Below, piece after piece: positions 48,165 to 57,077 of a stretch of 64,000 nt of DNA. The stretch lies in NCBI RefSeq assembly GCF_012184425.1, contig NZ_VTOW01000002.1, positions 62,001-126,000 on the forward strand, in the 5' to 3' direction. The notes beneath the pieces were generated by a model. The model did not search any database and was not told the DNA's origin. It saw only the letters and a list, made by a program, of their open reading frames with translations. The stretch is from Candidatus Manganitrophus noduliformans. GTDB taxonomy: Bacteria > Nitrospirota > Nitrospiria > SBBL01 > Manganitrophaceae. How positions within the stretch are numbered: position 1 is the first letter of the stretch; every line of letters begins with the position of its first letter. The translations under genes were made by a program, and so were the position numbers.

Positions 48165-50588
48165 CTATTTTAAAATCCTGGGGGTCAAGAAGACCAAAAG
48201 CTCAGAAGTATCTTCCCGCTTCGTCGTCGTTTTGAAAAGCCATCCCAGGAATGGGATATCCATCAGATAGGGGATTCCGTTGATCGAATCGCTCTTCGTG
48301 GTCTCATAAATACCGCCGATGACGGTTGTCTCCCCATCTTTTACAAGTACATTCGTGGTCGCTTCCTTCTTGAGAATACTCGGGCCGGATGCGCCGAACC
48401 GGGTCTCGCCGGGAGCATTCTTGGTCACCTTGATTTTCATCATAATCCCTCCATCCGAAGAAATATGCGGGGTGACTAGAAGGGTGAGGTTTGCATCGAC
48501 AAAGGTGGTTTGAGTTCCGGCCTGGGAGGTGGTCGAAAAGGGGATCGACTCGCCCTGCTCGATTTTCGCCTCCTGATTGTTTAAGACCGACACCTTCGGC
48601 GTCGAGACGACCCGCGTCAACCCCTGTGATTCTCCGGCCGAGAGTCGAAGATCGAGATTAATCGGGTTATCGGTAAACCGGCCGAACGAAAATCCAAGAC
48701 CTCCGAAATTTTGGGCGGACGGAAGGTTGACCGCAAAGGATGGATCCGGCGTGCCGAAGATGGCCCCCGGCCCCCCGCCTCCCCCACGCAAACCGATGAT
48801 ATTTCCGCCGGAGACGGTTTGGGTGGAAGCGCCCCACTGAATTCCAAGGCTTCTGTTGAAAGTTGGCGACACCTGAACAATCCGCGCTTCGATGACCACC
48901 TGAGGGGTTTGTGTATCGATCGTCTTGACAAGCCGGGCAACCTCATCGAGATTTTTTTCGATATCTTTCACAATCAGCGCATTCGTTCGGCCATCGACAG
49001 TGATATCTCCTCGTGTCGAGAGAAGCTTTCTGAGGGAATCGACGAGATCGGCCGCCTTTCCGTAGTTCACATAGATAATTCGCGTCTGGAGGTCCTCCGC
49101 CTTGATCTTGGTCTCTTTGGCGCGGGCCTCTTCGTCTTGCTGTTGCGCAATATTAGACAAGGTGGCGATCCGAATGATATTCCCTTCGCGGATTTGGCCG
49201 AAACTGTTCATCCTCAGGATGATGTCGAGCGCCTGGTCCCAGGGGACATTGATTAATTTCAATGTCACTTTTCCCTTTACATCTTCTCCGAGAACGATGT
49301 TCAGGTTGCTGACATCCGCGATCAGTCGGATGACATTGGCGAGATCGGCATCCTGAAAGTCGAGAGAAATTCTCCTCCCCACATATTTGGGAGGAGTGAC
49401 CGATCCGGTTTCTGCGCTTTTCTTAGGCTCTTCAGACACCTCCCCATTTTCAAGGATGATATCCGCCTTATCGGCCACCCGTTCCGCCGGAGCCTCCATT
49501 TTGGGAGCCTCCAGAGAAGGCTTTTCCACCGCCTTCGTATCGATAATCGGCGCCGACGCCGGTGCCGCCGCCACCTCAGTACTCTCCGTCATATCGACGG
49601 AAGGATCGACCAGAGCGGCCACTTCCATATTAGGAACAGCCGCCTCAGGCATCGGAACAACCGGAGGAACGATGACCGCTGTTGCAGGGGCCGCGGAGAC
49701 ATCCTCCGGCACAGAAGAATTTGCAGGCTCTTCTGTCTTGGACGAGGAAGCGGCCTCGGAAGCATCTTTTAAATGAACGCGCAGTTGGGGGCCGGCTTGT
49801 TGCAGCGAGTAGACAACCGGCGCATTCAAATCAAGGACGAGCCGCACCTTGTCTGAATGAACGCCGATTCGAGCCTGTTTGACGGCGTGGTCCTTTACCG
49901 GGAGGGTCTTTATTTTCGAAGCCATTTTTACATCGGGAAGATCGATTACGAGACGCTTCGGATCGAGAAGGAAAACGTTCGGCGAAGGCTGTCCATCTAA
50001 GGTGATCACCAACTGGAGATCTTCCTTCCGATCGAACCGGACCGACTTGACGATCTTCGCTGGAGAGAGATTTCTCTCCTCCTTGATCGGCGGAGGAAGG
50101 ACCGGCTTGGGCTCCTCGGTGAACGCAAGGATCGGTTCCACCGGTTTCTCCACGACCGGTTCAGCCGGTTTCGACGCCGGATGAGCCGCTTCGACGATGA
50201 GATTGGTCCCTTCCGTCCTCACATTCGTCTCGACAGATTCATCCACCTCGATTTCAAGGCGTCCGACCTGATTTCCATCCCCCGACACGGGGAGAATCGA
50301 GCGGACCCCCCCTTGATTGACATCGATCTTTTCCGTAAATTTTCCAAGACTCACCCCCGCCATATCCACAATCAGACGATAAGGATCGGTCAAATGAAAG
50401 GTCGTATAAATCATCGGTTGCTGGCCTTCCACGACCACTTGGGTCTTCTCGGACTCTGAAACGACGCGGATATCGACGATTTCCTTTGGGGATGAGGGTT
50501 GTGTCATCACCTGAGAGGCCTTCGGAGAACAGGATTGGGTCAATATTAGGAATGCAATCACGAAAACAAATCTGTTCTGCCCGATCAT
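48165..50588 (-). CDS. pilQ: Type IV pilus secretin
   Basis: 807 residues. A lipoprotein-like signal (MIGQNRFVFVIAFLILTQSC, Cys20) precedes two AMIN domains that bind peptidoglycan (about 35-130 and 185-275), then an Ala/Pro/Glu-rich linker. The secretin N0/STN (ISLDFQDADLANVIRLIADV) and N1 (IIYVNYGKAADLVDSLRKLL) modules follow, and the pore domain from about 580 (VVIEARIVQVSPTFNRSLGI, PKVSVLNNQEAKIEQGESIP, ELLVFLTPRIL). PilQ forms the outer-membrane ring through which the pilus passes. It overlaps pilP by 4 bases. Confidence 0.94.
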   Translation of the reverse strand: MIGQNRFVFVIAFLILTQSCSPKASQVMTQPSSPKEIVDIRVVSESEKTQVVVEGQQPMIYTTFHLTDPYRLIVDMAGVSLGKFTEKIDVNQGGVRSILPVSGDGNQVGRLEIEVDESVETNVRTEGTNLIVEAAHPASKPAEPVVEKPVEPILAFTEEPKPVLPPPIKEERNLSPAKIVKSVRFDRKEDLQLVITLDGQPSPNVFLLDPKRLVIDLPDVKMASKIKTLPVKDHAVKQARIGVHSDKVRLVLDLNAPVVYSLQQAGPQLRVHLKDASEAASSSKTEEPANSSVPEDVSAAPATAVIVPPVVPMPEAAVPNMEVAALVDPSVDMTESTEVAAAPASAPIIDTKAVEKPSLEAPKMEAPAERVADKADIILENGEVSEEPKKSAETGSVTPPKYVGRRISLDFQDADLANVIRLIADVSNLNIVLGEDVKGKVTLKLINVPWDQALDIILRMNSFGQIREGNIIRIATLSNIAQQQDEEARAKETKIKAEDLQTRIIYVNYGKAADLVDSLRKLLSTRGDITVDGRTNALIVKDIEKNLDEVARLVKTIDTQTPQVVIEARIVQVSPTFNRSLGIQWGASTQTVSGGNIIGLRGGGGGPGAIFGTPDPSFAVNLPSAQNFGGLGFSFGRFTDNPINLDLRLSAGESQGLTRVVSTPKVSVLNNQEAKIEQGESIPFSTTSQAGTQTTFVDANLTLLVTPHISSDGGIMMKIKVTKNAPGETRFGASGPSILKKEATTNVLVKDGETTVIGGIYETTKSDSINGIPYLMDIPFLGWLFKTTTKREDTSELLVFLTPRILK

Positions 50589-51148
50589 TCTAGCCCCTCC
50601 TTTTGGGGATGAAGTTCCATCACAACATTCCTCACCTTGGTCTCACCAAAGATGTCGAGGTATTTTTCTTCAATCACCACTTCTTTGTTTGTAATTCGGC
50701 TGATCACGCCGTTGTTCATCCCAATCCGGGTTCCCTTTCGGACGGGATATCCCTTTCCATCCTGCGTCTGGATGACGGCGCCGTGTCCAAACCCTCCCCA
50801 AACAATGCCGATCAACTTCATTTCAGACAGCTCCTTCCGCTGCAGAGGGGGAAGATTCTCCGAGGCGCTCCGCTTTCCGGTGGCGATGATGATGGATTTG
50901 AATGGATCACGCCTCCCTTCCGGATTGTATTGAAACAGCGCAATCGGATCCTCTTTCTTGACGGGGTCTTCCGGGGAAACGACCTCTTCCGCCGAGAGGG
51001 CCGGTACAACCGGAATCGCCGGCACAACCTTCGCCGCCGCCGTCGGCGCCGGTTTTGAGGCAACCGGCGGCGCCGTCTCTCCGCATCCGAAAAAGAGCGC
51101 CACGAGGAAGAGCATCCCGCTTTTTAAAAGATATTGTTTCCTGATCAT
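50585..51148 (-). CDS. pilP: Type IV pilus inner-membrane lipoprotein PilP
   Basis: 187 residues. Lipobox FFGC follows a 21-residue signal. An Ala/Pro/Val-rich linker (TAAAKVVPAIPVVPALSAEE) precedes the small beta-sandwich: FQYNPEGRRDPFKSIII, LSEMKLIGIVWGGFGHGAVI, YPVRKGTRIGMNNGVISRIT and VEEKYLD-type VVIEEKYLDIFGETK. PilP links the PilMNO inner-membrane platform to PilQ. It overlaps pilO and pilQ by 4 bases each. Confidence 0.92.
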   Translation of the reverse strand: MIRKQYLLKSGMLFLVALFFGCGETAPPVASKPAPTAAAKVVPAIPVVPALSAEEVVSPEDPVKKEDPIALFQYNPEGRRDPFKSIIIATGKRSASENLPPLQRKELSEMKLIGIVWGGFGHGAVIQTQDGKGYPVRKGTRIGMNNGVISRITNKEVVIEEKYLDIFGETKVRNVVMELHPQKEGLE

Positions 51149-51726
51149 GGATCCCCTTCAACAGAAGCAAATGCCGTGGCGGAGAAACTGGTCTGGATCA
51201 AAACCTTATTTTGTTCCAGCTTGGAGCTCCCCATCCGAATATTCGACACATTAATAATCCGAGGCAATTTGCTGATTTTATCGAAGAAGACGCCGAGCGC
51301 ATGGTATGCTCCGGCCACTTCCACATTCACAGGAATTTCGACGTAGAGTCCCGACGCGCTGGGCTTTTTCTCGGCAGGCCGCCACAATTTAAAATCAAGG
51401 CCGGTCCTCCCCCCCAAGTCGGACACCTGCTTCAAGAGAATTTCAACCTCCGCCTCCGGGGGAAGCTGCTCTTTTAGAGCAGCCAGTTGAAGTTGAAGCT
51501 GTCGATTCTCCGCGATGAGTTCATCAAGGCGCTTCACCTTGATTCGATGAATATTGATGTCGTTATTCAACGCTGCGATTTCCCCGTTGAGGGTGGAGAT
51601 CTCACCGCTCTTCGGTATAAAGACAAACCAAACAAACGCCCCGGAGATGATCACGATGACGAGAACGAGAGAGACAAACTTTTGGGTATTGGTGAGGTTC
51701 TTCAGTTTTTCCAGATTCAATGCCAT
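51145..51726 (-). CDS. pilO: Type IV pilus inner-membrane protein PilO
   Basis: 193 residues. A single helix (FVSLVLVIVIISGAFVWFVF, about 17-37) is followed by a coiled coil (LNGEIAALNNDINIHRIKVK and onward) and a ferredoxin-like periplasmic domain with LPPEAEVEILLKQVSDLGGR and VNVEVAGAYHALGVFFDKIS. PilO pairs with PilN in the periplasm and contacts PilP. Position between pilN and pilP is canonical. Confidence 0.92.
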   Translation of the reverse strand: MALNLEKLKNLTNTQKFVSLVLVIVIISGAFVWFVFIPKSGEISTLNGEIAALNNDINIHRIKVKRLDELIAENRQLQLQLAALKEQLPPEAEVEILLKQVSDLGGRTGLDFKLWRPAEKKPSASGLYVEIPVNVEVAGAYHALGVFFDKISKLPRIINVSNIRMGSSKLEQNKVLIQTSFSATAFASVEGDP

Positions 51727-51753
51727 AATGCCGCCCGGCCGCCCCTTATTGTT

Positions 51754-52299
51754 TTATGTCAGAGACCATTTGAGCCTGAATGTATAAATGGAAACGGCCC
51801 CTTCCATTCCCTGTCTTGACTCGAGAATCTGCACATCTTTGAAAAGAGCAGACCGCTTTAGATTATTGATGAAATCGACGATTTCGCTGTTTGTGGTGGC
51901 CCTCCCCTCCAGGTCGATCACGCCGTTCTGCTCATTGACGTTCACCAACCAGACTTTCTCCGGAAGGCTCCGGCTGATTTGATCCAGGAGAAGGACGGGA
52001 ATCGACTGATTTTTACGGAGCTGCTCGATGATGTGGATTTTCTCCTCAACCGCCTTCTTGTCTTTCTCGTAATTTTCCACTTCTTTTACTTTTGTCTTAA
52101 GCACTCCCAATTCCGTCGTCAGTTTTGTCTTCTCGGCCGTCAGATTGTCGACTCTCTCATTGAGCGTAATCCAGCCGTATCCGAGGATCAGGAAAAGAAC
52201 GGACAACACGCCGGAAGCAAGGATCAGCTGCGATTGGATCTCGACCTTCTTCTTTCCCTTCTTCGCTTTTTGCGTCGGAAGTAAATTGATCTTGATCAT
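51754..52299 (-). CDS. pilN: Type IV pilus inner-membrane protein PilN
   Basis: 181 residues. MIKINLLPTQKAKKGKKKV contains the INLLP motif that binds PilM in the cytoplasm. A transmembrane helix (LILASGVLSVLFLILGYGWI) and coiled coil (ERVDNLTAEKTKLTTELGVL) follow, then a ferredoxin-like domain with ISRSLPEKVWLVNVNEQNGV and IDLEGRATTNSEIVDFINNL. It begins three bases after pilM. Confidence 0.93.
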   Translation of the reverse strand: MIKINLLPTQKAKKGKKKVEIQSQLILASGVLSVLFLILGYGWITLNERVDNLTAEKTKLTTELGVLKTKVKEVENYEKDKKAVEEKIHIIEQLRKNQSIPVLLLDQISRSLPEKVWLVNVNEQNGVIDLEGRATTNSEIVDFINNLKRSALFKDVQILESRQGMEGAVSIYTFRLKWSLT

Positions 52300-52302
52300 T
52301 GA

Positions 52303-53379
52303 TTATCGATCCCCAATTTTTCGAATCGCCAAGCCCATTCCGACCGCGGCCAATGGCGCCATCTCCTGGATGTACTCCGGGTCGAATACTTTTTTGGGAA
52401 TATCCACCTTTTTAAAGGGGTCCGCCATTTCAACGGGGACACCCGATTTTTCCGCGAGCTGGGGCAACAGATCGGGAATTTTGGAGGCGCCTCCGCTGAG
52501 AACAATGCGGTCGATGTTTTCATTGGTAGAGGTCGTTTTGAAATAGTCGAACGATCGGATCACCTCCGAAGAAATTTCCGCGTTCAGATTATTGATGATG
52601 GAAGAAAGGGCCTGTGGATCGATTCCTTCGACCGGCTCGTTCCGCTTTGCTTTCTCGGCCTGTTCGTAGCTGACGTTGAACTCTCTCTGAATCGTCTCGT
52701 TGTACCGATTTCCTCCGATGGAAATGTCGCGCGTGAAGGCGAAGGTGCCGCCCTTCAGGATGTTGATGTTCATCACGCTGGCGCCGATATTGACGAGCGC
52801 CACGATCTCCCCTTCCCTCGCATCATAATTCACGCCGAACATGTTCTCGATGGTAAACGCGTCGACGTCGACGATGACCGGATTGAGGCCCGCCTCCGTC
52901 ACCAAGGTGGTGTATTCGGTCAGTTTGTCCTTCTTGACCGCCACCAACAAAACGGACATCTGCTCTTTCGATTCCTGATTGTCTCCCGTTCCAAGAATAT
53001 GAAAGTCGATGTTCACGTCGTTAATATCAAATGGAATGTATTGCTCCGCTTCCCATTTGATCGATTCTTCCAGCTCTTCCTCCGTCATCATCGGAAGACT
53101 GATCTTCTTCACGATCACTGAATGTCCTGAGACGGAGACGGCGACATCTTTTACTTTGACCGCCTGCTCCTCCAGAAGCTCCTTGATGACGGAGACGACG
53201 CGACCCGCATCCATAATCGTTCCATCGACGATCAATTCGGAATCGAGCGATTTGACGCCGAACTTCTGAAGCTGGTAACCCTTGCTCGTCTCTTTCACCT
53301 GGACCAGTTTGATCGCGCCGGAGCCGATGTCCAGTCCGATGAGCTCTTTTTTACGGGAAAAGGGGAGAGAAAGTTCCAT
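52303..53379 (-). CDS. pilM: Type IV pilus actin-like ATPase PilM
   Basis: 358 residues from the ATG at 53379 (MELSLPFSRKKELIGLDIGS). The actin/FtsA-like fold has phosphate-1 loop GLDIGSGAIKLVQV, EQYIPFDINDVNIDFHILG, VDVDAFTIENMFGVN, IGASVMNINIL and phosphate-2/adenosine loop IVLSGGASKIPDLLPQLAEK. PilM sits on the cytoplasmic membrane face and binds the PilN N-terminus. The operon runs pilM-N-O-P-Q-aroK-aroB, with a MerR-like regulator gene immediately upstream. Confidence 0.94.
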   Translation of the reverse strand: MELSLPFSRKKELIGLDIGSGAIKLVQVKETSKGYQLQKFGVKSLDSELIVDGTIMDAGRVVSVIKELLEEQAVKVKDVAVSVSGHSVIVKKISLPMMTEEELEESIKWEAEQYIPFDINDVNIDFHILGTGDNQESKEQMSVLLVAVKKDKLTEYTTLVTEAGLNPVIVDVDAFTIENMFGVNYDAREGEIVALVNIGASVMNINILKGGTFAFTRDISIGGNRYNETIQREFNVSYEQAEKAKRNEPVEGIDPQALSSIINNLNAEISSEVIRSFDYFKTTSTNENIDRIVLSGGASKIPDLLPQLAEKSGVPVEMADPFKKVDIPKKVFDPEYIQEMAPLAAVGMGLAIRKIGDR

Positions 53380-53392
53380 CAGAATCCGCACC

Positions 53393-53620
53393 TCAACCTT
53401 TCTTTGAAAATCCCTGTTTATTGGAATGGCCGGAACGGCGAGAGATGATCTTCTTAATTTCCTTGATATTCTGGTCGGAGTAGAGCCGCCAGTTTCTCCA
53501 GTCCCGCCCCACGTTGGAGATCCGTCCTTCGCTTTCCCAGCGGAACAGCGTCGCCTTCGAAATATCAAACAGCGCGCAGATATCTTTCGTTTTGTATTTC
53601 CCGTTATTCTTATGAAGCAT
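53393..53620 (-). CDS. Small MerR-type DNA-binding protein heading the pil operon
   Basis: 75 residues from the ATG at 53620 (MLHKNNGKYKTKDICALFDI), preceded by GAGGA. An ATG at 53647 would add nine residues but lacks a ribosome-binding site. KTKDICALFDISKATLFRWE and SEGRISNVGRDWRNWRLYSD make a winged helix-turn-helix of MerR type without an effector domain. It lies 13 bases before pilM behind a strong promoter carrying two palindromes, so it probably autoregulates and controls the pilus operon (inference). Confidence 0.85.
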   Translation of the reverse strand: MLHKNNGKYKTKDICALFDISKATLFRWESEGRISNVGRDWRNWRLYSDQNIKEIKKIISRRSGHSNKQGFSKKG

Positions 53621-53664
53621 CCCCAAATTCCTCAAGTATCCCGCCATGCAATTTGACGATAGTA

Positions 53665-53692
53665 AGTATACTTAGTATTTGACGTTTGTCAA
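53665..53692 (-). promoter_or_regulatory. Promoter with two overlapping palindromes for merR-pilMNOPQ
   Basis: Minus strand: TTGACA (53692-53687), 16-base spacer, TATACT (53670-53665). TAAGTATACTTA (53663-53674) is a perfect palindrome over the -10, and TTGAC-AAAC-GTCAA spans the -35. Both are good operator candidates for the adjacent MerR-like protein. Confidence 0.75.
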
Positions 53693-53799
53693 GGAAAGTG
53701 GAAATTTTAACCGAAAAGTGGATAACTTTAAAATCGTATCAGGACAGGCGATCAAGAAAGAGGAAAATTTCTTTAATGGATTGGGAGCAGGCCGATCGA

Positions 53800-54501
53800 C
53801 TATTTCCCCGCTCGCTTCATCTGAAGAAACTTTCCGGCGGAGCTCCGGATGACTTCTGGAACGCCCTTGTTTTTCGCGAGATTATTGAGCTCTTTGGGTT
53901 TGAGGTTTTTGATGAAACCGAGGGAGAGCCCCACGGGCGTTTTGGGATTGTTTACGAGACCGACGATAATCCCGTAATTCTTCATCCAGTTCCGGTTGTT
54001 CGCAACGACACGCAGAATATCCTCCGACACATTTTTCGATTGCGCAATCGATTCCACTTCTTGTTCCGTCAGTCTGGGGCTGTTGAGGACGGCCAGGATG
54101 ACTTGTTTATTCGAATCCTTTAATAGGAGGGCTCTTGCTTCTTTGTTCCCCTTGAGTGCCAATTGAATTTTTTCAGACACCTTCATCTGTTGAACTTGTT
54201 GAAACAAGTTCACGAACTCCGGTTCGGACATCGCGTCCATGTCCGTCTCTTTTCGTTTGGACGCGAGCCACGGCTCTTGAGCGTAATCTCCAAACATGCG
54301 GACGTAATTGAGCGTGGCTTTCCAGACATTCGGATGCTGAAAGATCTTCCGGATGAGCGATTCCGTCGTAAGAAAATATTTTGCGATTAAGTCCAGGGTA
54401 GATCCGTCGGTCGACGAATCCTCCGCAAGGAAGAAGAGGGTTTCGGGCTGAAGGATTTCTAGATTGAGTCGCGGTAAAAGGAGCCGCTTTCGATCAGCCA
54501 C
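53800..54501 (-). CDS. Conserved helical-repeat protein, unknown
   Basis: 233 residues from the GTG at 54501, with GAGGTAAGAA upstream. The C-terminal two thirds consists of helical hairpins of HEAT/leucine-rich-variant style: KGNKEARALLLKDSNKQVIL, AVLNSPRLTEQEVESIAQSK, NVSEDILRVVANNRNWMKNY and VNNPKTPVGLSLGFIKNLKP. No enzyme motif or signal peptide. I recall similar uncharacterised proteins near pilus or rpoN genes in delta-proteobacterial and Nitrospirota genomes, but give no function. It lies 15 bases after the LPP20-like lipoprotein gene. Confidence 0.75.
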   Translation of the reverse strand: MADRKRLLLPRLNLEILQPETLFFLAEDSSTDGSTLDLIAKYFLTTESLIRKIFQHPNVWKATLNYVRMFGDYAQEPWLASKRKETDMDAMSEPEFVNLFQQVQQMKVSEKIQLALKGNKEARALLLKDSNKQVILAVLNSPRLTEQEVESIAQSKNVSEDILRVVANNRNWMKNYGIIVGLVNNPKTPVGLSLGFIKNLKPKELNNLAKNKGVPEVIRSSAGKFLQMKRAGK

Positions 54502-54516
54502 ACTTCTTACCTCAAT

Positions 54517-54987
54517 TTAGAATCGGGACGATTCGGGTGTATTCCCTCTTGGAACCGGTCTCGGCTTTCTCTCGGCAAGACCGATCGTCGCTTTAAAGTT
54601 CTCTCCCAAGAAGAGCTCGGTCAGAATCTCAACGCCGTTCTCTCTGTTGTCGGTCCGAACGATTCTGGCTCCCCTTACAAAAGAAGCGATTTTCTTGCCG
54701 ATCTGCTCGTCTTTCGCGACCAATTCGGAAATCGTTTTTTTTGAATCGATCTGCAGCATCATGATTTGTGATTCGAGTTTTGCGTAAGCATCGACCTTGG
54801 CGTCTTGCACCGCTTGGATCCTGTCCGAAAGCGACCACTCTCCTTGGATCTGCCCGATGCCGACCGCATGGAGGGTGACATCGGCCCAGTCCGCATGCGG
54901 TGCGACTTCGGGCCCCGATTCGCAGGAAAGAAGAAATAAAACCGGGATCACCAGAAGAAAGAGCCTTCCATAGAAATTCACTTTCAT
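54517..54987 (-). CDS. LPP20-like secreted lipoprotein
   Basis: 156 residues from the ATG at 54987 (MKVNFYGRLFLLVIPVLFLL), which overlaps the ubiX stop as ATGA. The lipobox is LLSC. DRIQAVQDAKVDAYAKLESQ followed by ILTELFLGENFKATIGLAER resembles the LPP20 lipoprotein family, which often has an A-x-x-DA-x-A-x-L-x motif. The family is outer-membrane or periplasmic and of uncertain function. Coupled to ubiX by overlap, followed by the helical-repeat protein. Confidence 0.75.
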   Translation of the reverse strand: MKVNFYGRLFLLVIPVLFLLSCESGPEVAPHADWADVTLHAVGIGQIQGEWSLSDRIQAVQDAKVDAYAKLESQIMMLQIDSKKTISELVAKDEQIGKKIASFVRGARIVRTDNRENGVEILTELFLGENFKATIGLAERKPRPVPRGNTPESSRF

Positions 54988-55580
54988 GATTCCTTCCATC
55001 GTTGATAGATTCGGTTCTCAATCTTCAGCCCATCCAGCGCGCGTCCCACGATAAAGTTGACCATATCGTCGATCGATCGGGGATGATTGTAGAAGGCCGG
55101 CATCGCGGGAATGAGGGTGGCCCCCATCTCGGAAAGCATCAACATATTCCTCAGATGAACCTGGTTGAGGGGGGTTTCCCGCGGAATGAGCAGGAGCGGC
55201 CGCCGCTCCTTGAGGGTAACGTCGGCCGCGCGTTCAATTAAGTTCGAAGAGAATCCGTGCGCAATCGCCGCCAACGTCTTCATCGAACAAGGGGCGATGA
55301 TCATCCCTTGCGTGGGAACCGATCCGCTGGCGATCGGCGCCGTCATATCCTTCTCATTACAATAAATAAGATCATCACCGGCATATTTCTTTTTTAGGAT
55401 TTCGTCAGTCTCTTCGAAATGGGCGCCCCACTCCAATCCGAGCTCCTCCCGAATGATCAACCGCGCCTCATGGGAAACAGTCAAATAGACCTTGTATTTT
55501 TCCTTCAACAGATACTCGAGGAGCCGCACCCCGTAGATCGCCCCGCTCGCCCCCGAAATCGCCACTACGTAACTCGACAT
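54984..55580 (-). CDS. ubiX: Flavin prenyltransferase
   Basis: 198 residues from the ATG at 55580 (MSSYVVAISGASGAIYGVRL), two bases after rapZ, with GGGG upstream. SGASGAIYGVRLLEYLL, IASGSVPTQGMIIAPCSMKT, ERRPLLLIPRETPLNQVHLR and NMLMLSEMGATLIPAMPAFY are conserved UbiX/Pad1 motifs. It makes the prenylated FMN cofactor for UbiD-type decarboxylases. No ubiD lies in the window. Longer upstream frames overlap rapZ and were rejected. Confidence 0.95.
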   Translation of the reverse strand: MSSYVVAISGASGAIYGVRLLEYLLKEKYKVYLTVSHEARLIIREELGLEWGAHFEETDEILKKKYAGDDLIYCNEKDMTAPIASGSVPTQGMIIAPCSMKTLAAIAHGFSSNLIERAADVTLKERRPLLLIPRETPLNQVHLRNMLMLSEMGATLIPAMPAFYNHPRSIDDMVNFIVGRALDGLKIENRIYQRWKES

Positions 55581-55582
55581 TT

Positions 55583-56461
55583 TTACCCCGGCTGTCCCAA
55601 ATCCCGATGGCGCCAATGAACCTGCAATCCCCTCGACTGGAGATGCTCCCGTAATAAATTGACGATCGAGACGGATCGGTGTCTTCCGCCGGTGCATCCG
55701 ATCCCGATCGTCAGATAACTTTTTCCCTCCTTCTCGTAAAGCGGGAGAAGGAAATCGAGAAAGCCGTACAGTTTCTCCAGAAATATCTTCGCCTCCGGCT
55801 GGGAGGTAACGTAGCTTTGGACGCGGGGATGCTCCCCGGTGAGCGGCTTTAAGTCCCTTTCAAAGTTGGGGTTGCTGAGAAAGCGGACGTCGAACAGGAG
55901 ATCCAGATCATACGGAATTCCGAATTTATAGCCGAAGGAGATCAAGGAGATATTCAAATGGTTGTTCTCTCCTTTCTCCAAATAATATTGGGTGATCACC
56001 TCTTTGAGCTGGTGAACATGATAATTGGAGGTGTCCAAAATTTTATCGGCCCGCTTTCTCAGGTCGCTCAGCTTTTCGCGCTCCAGCCGAATGCCGTCGA
56101 TCACCGAACCGTCCCGAGCCAACGGATGCGGACGGCGGGTCTCCGAAAATCGCCGCACGAGCACCTCGTCATTCGCCTCGAGGAAAAGGAGTTCCATCTG
56201 GTACCCCTCTTCCTTCAACTGATCGAAGATATTCAGAAAATGGCCTAGGAAATCCCGCTCTCGGATATCAATGCCGAGCGCCGCCTTTGTAATATGGCTT
56301 CGCGATTGGTTGCACAGCTCTACAAATTTCGGAAGAAGGGGGGGCGGGAGGTTATCGATACAGAAAAAACCGAGATCCTCAAAGTACTTGATGACATAAC
56401 TTTTTCCGGAACCCGAAAGGCCGCTAATGACAACCAGGCGTACATTTTTAGCTGCAGGCAT
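55583..56461 (-). CDS. rapZ: RNase adapter RapZ / nucleotide-binding protein
   Basis: 292 residues. Walker A is SGLSGSGKS (about 13-21). FCIDNLPPPLLPKFVELC, the RRFSETRRPHPLA region, DTSNYHVHQLKEVI, FGYKFGIPYDLDLLFDVRFL and the C-terminal IGIGCTGGRHRSVSIVNLL are typical. In enterobacteria RapZ senses glucosamine-6-phosphate and guides RNase E to GlmZ; other lineages use it differently. It sits in the classical lptB-rpoN-hpf-rapZ cluster; ptsN and hprK are absent. Confidence 0.94.
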   Translation of the reverse strand: MPAAKNVRLVVISGLSGSGKSYVIKYFEDLGFFCIDNLPPPLLPKFVELCNQSRSHITKAALGIDIRERDFLGHFLNIFDQLKEEGYQMELLFLEANDEVLVRRFSETRRPHPLARDGSVIDGIRLEREKLSDLRKRADKILDTSNYHVHQLKEVITQYYLEKGENNHLNISLISFGYKFGIPYDLDLLFDVRFLSNPNFERDLKPLTGEHPRVQSYVTSQPEAKIFLEKLYGFLDFLLPLYEKEGKSYLTIGIGCTGGRHRSVSIVNLLREHLQSRGLQVHWRHRDLGQPG

Positions 56462-56505
56462 AGGGCGAAACGCCGGAAACCAATGGCGCTTTAAAAGCTC
56501 TTACG

Positions 56506-57027
56506 TTAATAAATCGGCTCGATCAGCCCGAGTGTTCCATCTTTCCGTTTGTAGAGAACATTGATCCGGTGATTTTCGTGATTTCCGAACAGAAAAAAAT
56601 CTTTTCCAAGCAGCTCCATTTGTAAAGCCGCCTCATCCAAGCGCATCGCCTTCACGGGGAAAACCTTCTTCTTATGGATCGTCGGAATGGACGGTTCGGC
56701 TTCCGGTTGGGGCTCTCCCGAAACCGCTTCCTGCCGAACCCGGTGATTGGTCAGTTTTTCCTTATATTTTTTAAATTGTCTTTCGATTTTGCTCATGGCT
56801 TGATCGACCGAGACGTACATCTCGTCGGTCTCTTCTTCGGCCTGCAAGAGGAATCCGTTCGCGCGAACCAACACCTCTGCAATGTGACGGTACTTTTCTA
56901 CCTTAAGCGTAAACGCGATCTGTGTGGTTTTGGAGGAATACTTTTCAATTTTCCGCGCGCGGCCTTCAATATACTCCTTTAACGCGGGGGTGACCTCCAT
57001 CTGTCTTCCGGTGATCAAGACTTCCAT
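56506..57027 (-). CDS. hpf: Long-form ribosome hibernation-promoting factor
   Basis: 173 residues from the ATG at 57027 (MEVLITGRQMEVTPALKEYI), four bases after AAGGAGG. The N-terminal about 100 residues are the Hpf/YfiA dsRBD-like fold (IEGRARKIEKY, EVLVRANGFLLQAEEETDEM, YVSVDQAMSKIERQFKKYKE). The C-terminal domain (VFPVKAMRLDEAALQMELLG, FFLFGNHENHRINVLYKRKD) makes it the long form that dimerises 70S ribosomes into 100S without RMF. It lies directly after rpoN. Confidence 0.94.
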   Translation of the reverse strand: MEVLITGRQMEVTPALKEYIEGRARKIEKYSSKTTQIAFTLKVEKYRHIAEVLVRANGFLLQAEEETDEMYVSVDQAMSKIERQFKKYKEKLTNHRVRQEAVSGEPQPEAEPSIPTIHKKKVFPVKAMRLDEAALQMELLGKDFFLFGNHENHRINVLYKRKDGTLGLIEPIY

Positions 57028-57077
57028 TGATCCTCCTTGCGACGGTCGGTACAAATGGGATATTTCCGTTGGATCGT

